This document shows, piece after piece, positions 56,997-64,000 of a stretch of DNA of 64,000 nucleotides. Under the pieces are notes generated by a model. The model worked only from the letters and a program-made list of their open reading frames with translations. It was not told where the DNA came from and ran no database searches. How positions within the stretch are numbered: position 1 is the first letter of the stretch; each line of letters starts with the position of its first letter. Source of the stretch: Xanthomonas dyei (GTDB taxonomy: Bacteria; Pseudomonadota; Gammaproteobacteria; Xanthomonadales; Xanthomonadaceae); assembly GCF_002939865.1 (NCBI RefSeq), contig NZ_MDEE01000001.1, positions 496,001 through 560,000 on the forward strand. Reading direction: 5' to 3'. Position numbers and translations under genes: made by a program.

Positions 56997-57635
56997 TCAT
57001 CCCAGCGCGTGCGCCGGCACCGACCGCTCGGCGGTATCGGCAAGTGCCTGCATGCGCATGACAACGCCACTAAACAGCCGCGCGGTGGCGGCATCGCGCG
57101 TGCGAAAGATGGCTTCCAGCTCACCGTAGTACCACAGCGTGCCCTCGCGCCCGGCAGTGAACACGTCGAAGATGTCCTGGCCCACCGCCGGGTTTTCCAG
57201 GTCCTGCACGATGGTGCGCGCGTTATAGAGCTTGTCGCAACCGGACACCAGCAGTGCGCGCTTCGGCGTGTTGCGCAGATGCTCCAGGTAGGCCTGCTTG
57301 CGCTCGCGCCAATCTTGCTTGCGCGCACGCGCACTGGTATCGCCCTCGGCCTTGTCTTCGGCAGTGGCATCGGTGCAGGCCATCACGATGTCGGCCACGG
57401 TGTCGCCGAACTGCGCGCGGATCGAGGCCTCGTGCCCGCCGCCGCAGTCTTCCACCACATCGTGCAGCAAGCCGGCAATAGCCTGCTCTTCATCGCCGCC
57501 GCATTCCAGCACTAGCGTGGACACGCCAAGTAAATGGCTCAGGTACGGAATCTGCGTGCCCTTGCGCACCTGCCCGGCATGGGCGATGCGCGCGTAGTCC
57601 ACGGCCTGGGCGTAACGTTCGGTGAGAGCGGTCAT
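56997..57635 (-). CDS. HD-domain protein, small alarmone hydrolase-like
   Basis: A 212-residue protein with a single HD domain of the RelA/SpoT (RSH) type. YARIAHAGQVRKGTQIPYLSHLLGVSTLVLE is the first helix-metal site, and GLLHDVVEDCGG is the HD...ED signature of (p)ppGpp hydrolases. A following RALLVSGCDKLYNARTIVQDL resembles the RSH loop with Asp. No synthetase, TGS or ACT domain is attached, so it is probably a small alarmone hydrolase that would degrade (p)ppGpp. Start at ATG 57635 (MTALTERYAQAVDYA). Activity on another nucleotide cannot be excluded. Confidence 0.85.
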   Translation of the reverse strand: MTALTERYAQAVDYARIAHAGQVRKGTQIPYLSHLLGVSTLVLECGGDEEQAIAGLLHDVVEDCGGGHEASIRAQFGDTVADIVMACTDATAEDKAEGDTSARARKQDWRERKQAYLEHLRNTPKRALLVSGCDKLYNARTIVQDLENPAVGQDIFDVFTAGREGTLWYYGELEAIFRTRDAATARLFSGVVMRMQALADTAERSVPAHALG

Positions 57636-57784
57636 GGGGCGTCCGATGCGAGCGATGGCACAGTATCGCCGAGCCGAACCACACGCGGGGTGAGGATGCT
57701 GCGCTGCGCAATTTGGGCTCAATGACGCGCCATTGCGGCCGATAAGATTAAGCTCGATCCACGCCGCACGATTGTGTCTACGTC

Positions 57785-58531
57785 ATGACCCAACTTCCTG
57801 TTTGCAACGCCTGCCGCGACGGCCAAGACTTTCCCACCGCCATCACCATGGCCTTCCAGCCGATCGTGGACGTCTCCACGCGCAGCATCTATGCCGGCGA
57901 GGCCTTGGTGCGCGGCATCAACGGCGAGTCGGCTGGCAGCATCCTGGCCGCGGTGGATGAGCGCAACCGGTATGCCTTCGACCAGGCCTGCCGCATCAAG
58001 GCGATCGAATGCGCCGCGCAGATCGCGCTACCGGCGCTGCTGTCGATCAACTTCATGCCCAATGCGGTCTACAACCCCGAGCACTGCCTGCGCGCCACGC
58101 TCTCGGCCACTGAGCAACACGGCTGGCCGCTGGACGCGATCATCTTCGAGGTCAGCGAGCAGGAACACCTCACCGACCCCGCACATCTGCTGGACATCCT
58201 GCGCACCTATCAGGCACGCGGCATGAAGACCGCCATCGACGACTTCGGTGCCGGCTATGCCGGGCTCGGCCTGCTGGCCGACTTCCAGCCGGATCTGCTC
58301 AAGCTGGACATCGCCCTGATCCGCGGCATCGACACCGACCGCAGCCGCCAGGCCATCGTGCGCCACGTCACCCGCATGTGCGAAGACCTCGGCATCGCCG
58401 TGATCGCCGAAGGCATCGAACAACCCGACGAATACCGCACCCTGCGCGACATGGGCATCCACCTGCAGCAAGGCTACCTGTTCGCCAGACCGCAGATCGG
58501 CCTGCTACCGCAGGTGCAGTGGCCGGAGTGA
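57785..58531 (+). CDS. EAL-domain cyclic di-GMP phosphodiesterase
   Basis: A 248-residue protein that is almost entirely an EAL domain. The motif E39-A40-L41 is in YAGEALVRG. Other catalytic parts are present: SINFMPNAVY, EVSEQEH, DDFGAGYAGL, LLKLDIALIRGI and AEGIEQPDEY. All the acidic metal ligands and the lysine look intact, so it should hydrolyse cyclic di-GMP, which in Xanthomonas controls motility, biofilm and virulence. No sensor domain is attached, so it may be regulated by level or partners. The short N terminus (MTQLPVCNACRDGQ) has a CxxC. Confidence 0.92.
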   Translation: MTQLPVCNACRDGQDFPTAITMAFQPIVDVSTRSIYAGEALVRGINGESAGSILAAVDERNRYAFDQACRIKAIECAAQIALPALLSINFMPNAVYNPEHCLRATLSATEQHGWPLDAIIFEVSEQEHLTDPAHLLDILRTYQARGMKTAIDDFGAGYAGLGLLADFQPDLLKLDIALIRGIDTDRSRQAIVRHVTRMCEDLGIAVIAEGIEQPDEYRTLRDMGIHLQQGYLFARPQIGLLPQVQWPE

Positions 58532-58727
58532 GTGCGTGCAGGCGTGCGCATGAGTGAAACGAAACAGAACGCTCATCACCCCGCCTCATCAACGATCAGC
58601 CACACACCACCCAAACACATAAGACGTCAGCAGCACAAAAACCGCTCCAACGATTCCCCACTCCCGATTCCCGATTCCCAGCGGCGCGCCAGCCAACCAT
58701 CAGCACCCCACCAACCCAACGCGCCGC

Positions 58728-59033
58728 TCACACATACCGCGGAATCGGTCCCAGCTGCGGCGTCTGATCCGGCAACTCCACTTCCACCTTGTCCACATAG
58801 CACCAGCCCCAGCCTTCGGGCGGGTCGTAGCCTTCGATGATGGGGTGGCCGGTGGTGTGGTAATGCGCGGTGGCATGGCGATGCGGGGAATCGTCGCAAC
58901 AGCCCACGTGGCCGCAGATGCGGCACAGGCGCAGATGCACCCAGGGGCTGCCGATGGCAAGACAGTCTTCGCAGCCACGCGCACTGGGCGTGACGTCTTC
59001 GATCTGCGCGGTGTGGGTGCAGTGGTGGCTCAT
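58728..59033 (-). CDS. UBP-type zinc-finger protein
   Basis: A 101-residue protein consisting of a zf-UBP domain, better known from eukaryotic deubiquitinases. Metal-binding Cys/His are seen in CTHTAQ, CEDC, CRICGHVGCCDDSPHRHATAHYH and TGHPII; a conserved WCYVDKVE end follows. Bacterial members are of unknown function. Its start codon overlaps the stop codon of the upstream flavoprotein (ATGA), so the two are made together and may interact. Confidence 0.9.
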   Translation of the reverse strand: MSHHCTHTAQIEDVTPSARGCEDCLAIGSPWVHLRLCRICGHVGCCDDSPHRHATAHYHTTGHPIIEGYDPPEGWGWCYVDKVEVELPDQTPQLGPIPRYV

Positions 59034-60739
59034 GCGGTGGTCGACTCCTGATTGGCGCTGGCAAGTTCGGAGGCCGGCACCGGGTTGGCCTGATGGGCGA
59101 GGTATTGATGGATCTGCGCAACCACGGCGGCACCCTCGCCCACGGCGGCCGCCACGCGCTTGACCGAGCCGGCACGCACATCGCCGATGGCGAACACGCC
59201 GGGGCGATTGGTTTCCAGCGGCAGACACGCCGGCACGCCATCGCCGCGCGCGGTGCCGGTAATGACGAAGCCGCGCGCATCGGTGTCCACGCATTGCTGC
59301 ACCCAGGCGGTATTGGGATCGGCGCCGACAAACAAAAATAGGTGCCGCAACTCCACCCGCGTGGTTGTACCGTCGCCGCGCGTCCGCAGCACGGCGGCCT
59401 GCAGGCCGCGATCGTGGTCGCCTTCCAGCGCGGTCACTTCGGTGCCGGTATGCAGCTGCACGTTGGGCAACGCGGCAATGCGCTCGATCAGGTATTGCGA
59501 CATCGAGGCTTCCAGCCCGGTGCCGCGAATGATCAGGTACAGTTCCTTGACGCGCGGCGCCAGAAACGCCACCGCCTGCCCTGCAGAATTGCCGCCGCCC
59601 ACCAGCGCCACCACGCCGCCCTCGCACAGGCGCGCTTCCACCGGCGAGGCCCAGTACGACACGCCGTGGCCTTCGAAGCGGTCCAGCCCTTCGATCTGCG
59701 GGCGTCGATAGCGCGCGCCAGAGGCGATCACCACGGTGCTGGCCAGCAGCTGCTTGCCATCGGCCAGATCCAGACGCAGCGCGCCATCGTCGCGGCTGCA
59801 CTCCAGCGTTGCCGCCTCGATCGGGATGGCCAGCTCCGCACCGAATTTCAGTGCCTGGTTGTAGGCGCGGCCGGCCAGCGCCTGCCCCGAAATCCCGGTC
59901 GGAAAGCCCAGATAATTTTCGATGCGTGCCGATGCGCCGGCCTGCCCGCCGATGGCGCGCTGGTCCATCACCAGCACCGACAAACCTTCGGACGCGGCGT
60001 AGACCGCCGTCGCCAGACCCGCAGGGCCGGCGCCCACAATCGCCACGTCGTAGCGCTTGTCCGGGTCGATGTCCGGCGTCATGCCCAGGCAATGCGCGGC
60101 TTCGGCATCGCTGGGCTGGCGCAGCACGCGGCCGCTGGGGCACACCATCACCGGCAGATCGTGCTCCTGGATGCCCAGCCGCTCGACCAGTGCGCGGCCC
60201 TCGGCATCGGACACATCCATCACCGTGTTGGGATAGCCATTACGGGTCAAGAACCCCTGCAACCGGGTCAGGTGCGGGTCGTCCGGCGCGCCGATCAAGA
60301 CCGACCCCGACGCATCGCCTTCGATCAGGCCGACGCGGCGCAGGATCAACGCACGCATCACCACTTCGCCCACTTCGGCCGAGCTGATCATCAGCGCGCG
60401 CAGATGCGCGGTGTCGAAGGGCAGCGCCAGGCAGCCGTCGGTCCCGGCACGTCCGGCCGCCAGCGACGCGCGCCCGGCCAGCTGACTCACCTCACCGGTG
60501 AACTGGCCGGGCGTGTGCCGGGTGATCGGCTTTTCGTTGCCCAGCCCGTCGCGGCGCACCACCTCAATGGCGCCTTCCAGCACCACCCACACCGGTGCAT
60601 GCGCATCGCCGACTTCGAACACGATCTCGCCGGCGTCGAACCGCTGCGCCGGCCCGCTGGCGAAGCGCCGCGTGATCGCCAACTGGCCCACGTCCAGCTC
60701 GGGAAACATCTGATGGTGACGGGTAGCGTCCACAGGCAT
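59030..60739 (-). CDS. cNMP-sensor/thioredoxin-reductase-like flavoprotein
   Basis: A 569-residue fusion protein. Residues about 15-150 form a cyclic-nucleotide-binding (CRP-like) domain (FDAGEIVFEVGDAHAPVWVVLEGAIEV). About 160-240 look like a thioredoxin/glutaredoxin fold without a CxxC. From about 248 it is a thioredoxin-reductase-type FAD/NAD(P) enzyme (DVAIVGAGPAGLATAVYAAS; GGGNSAGQAVAFL; FAIGDVRAGSVKRVAAAVGEG). In normal thioredoxin reductase a CxxC lies between the two nucleotide sites; here the place reads W363-A-S-P366, so the usual dithiol is missing. Its substrate is unknown. It is coupled to the zf-UBP gene. The ATG at 60739 (MPVDATRHHQ) was chosen. Confidence 0.88.
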   Translation of the reverse strand: MPVDATRHHQMFPELDVGQLAITRRFASGPAQRFDAGEIVFEVGDAHAPVWVVLEGAIEVVRRDGLGNEKPITRHTPGQFTGEVSQLAGRASLAAGRAGTDGCLALPFDTAHLRALMISSAEVGEVVMRALILRRVGLIEGDASGSVLIGAPDDPHLTRLQGFLTRNGYPNTVMDVSDAEGRALVERLGIQEHDLPVMVCPSGRVLRQPSDAEAAHCLGMTPDIDPDKRYDVAIVGAGPAGLATAVYAASEGLSVLVMDQRAIGGQAGASARIENYLGFPTGISGQALAGRAYNQALKFGAELAIPIEAATLECSRDDGALRLDLADGKQLLASTVVIASGARYRRPQIEGLDRFEGHGVSYWASPVEARLCEGGVVALVGGGNSAGQAVAFLAPRVKELYLIIRGTGLEASMSQYLIERIAALPNVQLHTGTEVTALEGDHDRGLQAAVLRTRGDGTTTRVELRHLFLFVGADPNTAWVQQCVDTDARGFVITGTARGDGVPACLPLETNRPGVFAIGDVRAGSVKRVAAAVGEGAAVVAQIHQYLAHQANPVPASELASANQESTTA

Positions 60740-60954
60740 GGATCGGCAGCATTTGAGGGGGGAGTGCATGCAAGCATGGCCAGTGGTGACGGCAATGGCA
60801 ATCACCCGAAATAGGCAATGTCAGGCATGACAGACAAGACAGAGTGGCAAGCGCGCGCGAGCGCGGGCAGCTGCGAGAAATACGCGTGTTTGCCGTCCTG
60901 CACCCGCCAGCACTCAGCCGAGCGCCACCGGGCGTACAACCGCACGCGCACGCA

Positions 60955-61593
60955 TCAGCGCTGCGCCGGCTGCCAGTGCGGGCCGTGCTGCCCTGCCGCC
61001 ATGCGCTCGGCCGGGCGCACGCGAAACACCACGCTCATCCGCTCGCCCACGGCCCGGCTGGTCTTGGGAATGCCATGCGTATACGTGAGCTGCGAGGCAT
61101 GGCTCATCGCCAACAGGCTGCCCGACGCCAATTCCATGCTGATGGCGCGGCTGCGGCCATCGTTCGCACGCAGATGCATGCGCCTTGCAGCCCCCAGCGA
61201 CAGCAGCGCAATGGGATGCGGCGCAAGCAGCGTGTGTAGCGCGTCGTGATGCATCGCCACGCTGTCGCGCCCATCGCGGTACAGATTCAACCCCGCCGCG
61301 TTATACGGGGCGGGTAACACCGCTTGCACGATCTCCAGCAGGCGCTGCAGCGGCAGCCCGGGCGGCACTGCGGCATCCAACCGATAGGAGGCCAGCAAGC
61401 GCGGCACCGCCACCACGCGGTCGTACATCTCACGCCGCTGGCTGTGCCAGTCGGCGCGTTCGCGCAGGGCCGCGAAGCACTCCAGCGCCAGTGCAGGCGT
61501 CAGCAGCTGCGGCCAATAGCGCACGCCGCCTTCGGCATCGTCCAGCACCTGCAAGGGCGCGACGGGGGTGTCGAACAAATCCATCTGCGCCAT
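60955..61593 (-). CDS. alkB: AlkB-like DNA dealkylation dioxygenase
   Basis: A 212-residue alpha-ketoglutarate/iron dioxygenase of the AlkB family that removes alkyl groups from DNA or RNA bases. The iron ligands are H and D in MHHDALHTLL and H in YTHGIPKTSR, with an Arg for alpha-ketoglutarate in GERMSVVFRVR. The start at 61593 (MAQMDLFDTPVAPLQVLDD) matches the usual N terminus; an ATG at 61668 (MKLNWSGWRT) would add 25 residues and is an alternative. It is not near ada or other adaptive-response genes. Confidence 0.9.
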   Translation of the reverse strand: MAQMDLFDTPVAPLQVLDDAEGGVRYWPQLLTPALALECFAALRERADWHSQRREMYDRVVAVPRLLASYRLDAAVPPGLPLQRLLEIVQAVLPAPYNAAGLNLYRDGRDSVAMHHDALHTLLAPHPIALLSLGAARRMHLRANDGRSRAISMELASGSLLAMSHASQLTYTHGIPKTSRAVGERMSVVFRVRPAERMAAGQHGPHWQPAQR

Positions 61594-61967
61594 ATGCGGG
61601 CGACTGCCCAGGATTTCAGCTGCGCGCTGTCGTTGCGCAGTGCGCCAACCCGACCAGTTCAGTTTCATGCTGCGATCAGCGATAGCGGCATTGCGACGTC
61701 GTTGAATGGCAGATGGCGATTGACGCAGACGCACACGTTGAAGCATCGCAACGCATAGCCGTCTACGAGGGAGCCGCACGCCGCGCGTCCACTGACCACG
61801 GCATGGCTGCTGCATCCCTGCTTGCATGCTCGCTTGGCGACGCATCGCCACCCCATCTACACCTGGCGACCCCAACAACGATCAATCCTTCGTACACGGC
61901 GTGACGCCTGTGGCAGGCAACGTCGCTGTGCTACGGTCCGGCGCTGCATCCGCCGGAGACGTTTCGC

Positions 61968-64000
61968 ATGCCGCATCGATCGGTCGCATCCTCACCTCTG
62001 CGTTGGCTGGTGCTGCTTGCCGGCCTTGCTGTCACTGCCGGCAGCGCAGCGCCACGCGCGGCCGAGTCTGCCTTCAACGCGGTGGACCCGTTCATCGGCA
62101 CCGGCGGCGAAGGACACACCTATCCCGGTGCCACGGTGCCGTTCGGCATGGTGCAGTTGAGCCCGGATACGCAGATCAAACCGCGCAAGGAGGCCTACGG
62201 CTGGGCTGCGGGGTATCGGCATAGCGACAGCACCATCGTCGGGTTTTCGCACACGCATTTTTCCGGCTCCGGGCATTCGGATCTGGGCGACATCCTGCTG
62301 ATGCCGCAAGTTGGCGAGGTCAAGCTGGAGCGTGGCGATGCCAGCCAACCCGGCAGCGGCTATACCGCGCAGTTCGACCATGCCAGCGAGCAGGCGCAAC
62401 CCGGCTATTACGCAGTGACGCTGAAAGACCGCGCTATCCGTGCCGAACTCACCGCCAGCGCACGCGTGGGCGTACATCGCTATACCTTCCCCAAAGGCAA
62501 GCCGGCACATGTACTGGTGGACCTGCGCACCAGCCTGTACGACTACCCCGGCAAGGTGCAGTGGTCGCGGCTGCGCGTGCGCAGCGATGGCACCGTCACC
62601 GGCTTCCGCGAAACACGCGGCTGGGCGCCGGGCCGGCAGCTGTATTTCGCCATGCGTTTTTCGCGCCCACTCACCGCCACACAGTTGCACGACACCGAGC
62701 AGGACATCCCATACAAGGGCTTCCCGCCGCCGGGCGACAGGCACCCCGCGCAACGCGCGCAGATCGAAGGCCGGCAACTGGTCGGCGTCTTCGATGTCGC
62801 CAACGACGGCACACCGCTGGTGGTCACCGTGGCGCTGTCGCCGGTCAGCGAAGACGGCGCCATCGCCAATCTGCAGACCGAAGTGCCCGACTTCGATTTC
62901 AACCGCGTCCGCGCCGATGCCCGCACACAATGGACCCAGGCGCTGTCGGCGATCGATGCGCAAGGCACGCCGCAGCAGCGCAGCCAGCTTTACACCGCGC
63001 TGTATCACACCCTGCTCGGGCCCACGCTGTTCATGGACAGCGATGGCCAGTACCGCGGGCCAGACAACGCCGTGCATCAGGCCAACGGCTGGACCAACTA
63101 TTCCACCTTTTCGCTGTGGGACACCTACCGCGCACTGCACCCGCTGCTCACCCTGGTGCAGCCAGCGCAACGCAGCAGCGACGTGGTCAATTCCCTGCTC
63201 GCGTCGCGCCGCGAAAGTGCCTACGGCATCCTTCCCGTTTGGGCATTCCACGGCCTGGAAACCTGGTGCATGATCGGCTACCACGCGGTGCCGGTGATTG
63301 CCGATGCCTACATGAAAGGCATCGGCGGCTTCGATGCCAACGAAGCGCTCGATGCCATGGTCGCCAGCGCCAACTACGGCCCCTACGACGGCATCGCGCA
63401 ATACCGCGAGCTGGGTTACGTGCCCATCGACGAAGAAGGCGAAGCCGCATCGAAGACACTGGAATACGCCTTCGACGACTGGACCATCGCGCGCATGGCC
63501 GGTGCGCTCGGCAAGCGGGAGATTGCAGCCGAGTTCACCAAACGCGCCGGCAACTGGAAGCATGCCTTCGACCCGGCCACCGGCTACCTGCGGGCCCGCA
63601 CCCGCGCCGGCGCATTCCGCGAACCGTTCGATCCCTCGGCCAGCGGCTACGGCAGCGACTATACCGAAGGCAATGCGTGGCAATACTCCTGGTACGTGCC
63701 GCAGGATGTCGCCGGGCTCGCCACCGCGCATGGCGGCGAAAACACGCTACTCACGCGGCTGGACGCGGTGTTCGACGCCAGGGTCGACCCCAAGGTGTTC
63801 GAGCATATGGAAGACATCACTGGCCTGATCGGCTGGTACGCACACGGCAACGAACCCAGCCACCACGTCGCCTATCTGTACGCCTACGCGGGCCAGCCGT
63901 GGCGCACGCAGGCACGCCTGACCCAGATCATGGACAGCCAATACCACGCCGGCCCCGAAGGCCTGGCCGGCAACGACGACCTCGGCCAGATGTCGGCCTG
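61968..64000 (+). CDS. GH92 alpha-mannosidase (partial, runs off window)
   Basis: The first 677 codons of a secreted glycoside hydrolase family 92 exo-alpha-mannosidase. The reading frame stays open to the window end, so the C terminus is missing. It has a signal peptide (MPHRSVASSPLRWLVLLAGLAVTAG) and the typical N-terminal beta-sandwich (VDPFIGTGGEGHTYPGATVPFGMVQLSPD, then GFSHTHFSG). The helical catalytic domain has NGWTNYSTFSLWDTYRALHPLL and EGNAWQYSWYVPQDV. GH92 enzymes are calcium-dependent and trim plant N-glycans. Partner glycan-degrading genes would be expected further right. Confidence 0.94.
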   Translation, partial: MPHRSVASSPLRWLVLLAGLAVTAGSAAPRAAESAFNAVDPFIGTGGEGHTYPGATVPFGMVQLSPDTQIKPRKEAYGWAAGYRHSDSTIVGFSHTHFSGSGHSDLGDILLMPQVGEVKLERGDASQPGSGYTAQFDHASEQAQPGYYAVTLKDRAIRAELTASARVGVHRYTFPKGKPAHVLVDLRTSLYDYPGKVQWSRLRVRSDGTVTGFRETRGWAPGRQLYFAMRFSRPLTATQLHDTEQDIPYKGFPPPGDRHPAQRAQIEGRQLVGVFDVANDGTPLVVTVALSPVSEDGAIANLQTEVPDFDFNRVRADARTQWTQALSAIDAQGTPQQRSQLYTALYHTLLGPTLFMDSDGQYRGPDNAVHQANGWTNYSTFSLWDTYRALHPLLTLVQPAQRSSDVVNSLLASRRESAYGILPVWAFHGLETWCMIGYHAVPVIADAYMKGIGGFDANEALDAMVASANYGPYDGIAQYRELGYVPIDEEGEAASKTLEYAFDDWTIARMAGALGKREIAAEFTKRAGNWKHAFDPATGYLRARTRAGAFREPFDPSASGYGSDYTEGNAWQYSWYVPQDVAGLATAHGGENTLLTRLDAVFDARVDPKVFEHMEDITGLIGWYAHGNEPSHHVAYLYAYAGQPWRTQARLTQIMDSQYHAGPEGLAGNDDLGQMSA

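Noticed and set aside
58650-58682. Short direct repeat of CCCGATTC near the zf-UBP gene 3' end
   Set aside because: Only two to three short units with no structure or match elsewhere in the window; too little to support a functional call.

Overview
The window is high-GC DNA (about 64-66% by eye) from a plant-associated Xanthomonas. Genus-level evidence is the raxX-raxST-raxA locus beside gcvP, an AvrE/DspE-family type III effector (XopAM) behind a perfect plant-inducible-promoter box, the lexA2-imuA-imuB-dnaE2 mutagenesis cassette, and many TonB-receptor, peptidase and glycoside hydrolase genes. I could not fix the species. No tRNA, rRNA, CRISPR array or transposase gene was seen.

Layout. 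1-1.8 kb: RaxX sulfopeptide locus (raxA partial, raxST, divergent raxX). 1.99-5.28 kb: tandem glycine riboswitch, gcvP, terminator. 5.6-10.6 kb: lipoprotein carboxylesterase, aldo/keto reductase, large catalase KatE. 10.6-11.4 kb: three copies of a ~100-bp palindromic repeat. 11.4-22.5 kb: PAS-AraC regulator, small secreted protein, two S9 peptidases, an outer-membrane channel-like protein, an OPT peptide transporter and an HDOD protein, all on the minus strand. 22.8-28.9 kb: dnaE2, imuB, imuA, lexA2 with a LexA2 palindrome in front. 29.0-29.7 kb: AbrB/Doc toxin-antitoxin pair. 30.1-38.0 kb: fecI, fecR, TonB receptor, phytase-type phosphatase and a phosphodiesterase-jacalin protein, all minus strand. 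38.3-42.2 kb: paoABC-type molybdenum aldehyde oxidoreductase. 42.5-46.8 kb: TetR regulator, divergent zinc alcohol dehydrogenase, GH3 beta-glucosidase. 47.0-53.6 kb: xopAM (2044 aa) with its HrpX-type promoter. 53.7-56.2 kb: uvrA2. 56.3-57.0 kb: repeat cluster. 57-61.6 kb: HD alarmone-hydrolase-like protein, EAL phosphodiesterase, zf-UBP protein, cNMP-sensor/thioredoxin-reductase-like flavoprotein, AlkB. 61.97 kb to the end: GH92 mannosidase, cut by the window edge.

How the genes work together. RaxST should sulfate Tyr41 of RaxX, and RaxA (with RaxB outside the window) should export it after double-glycine cleavage, giving a PSY-hormone-like peptide. XopAM would be injected by the type III system under HrpG/HrpX control. 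The sigma/anti-sigma/TonB receptor/phosphatase/phosphodiesterase run looks like a regulated organophosphate-scavenging locus (inference). lexA2-imuA-imuB-dnaE2 is an SOS mutasome. The strongest observations are the complete RaxX allele with non-canonical residues at positions 44 and 48, and the exact PIP box plus -10 box 435 nt upstream of xopAM.
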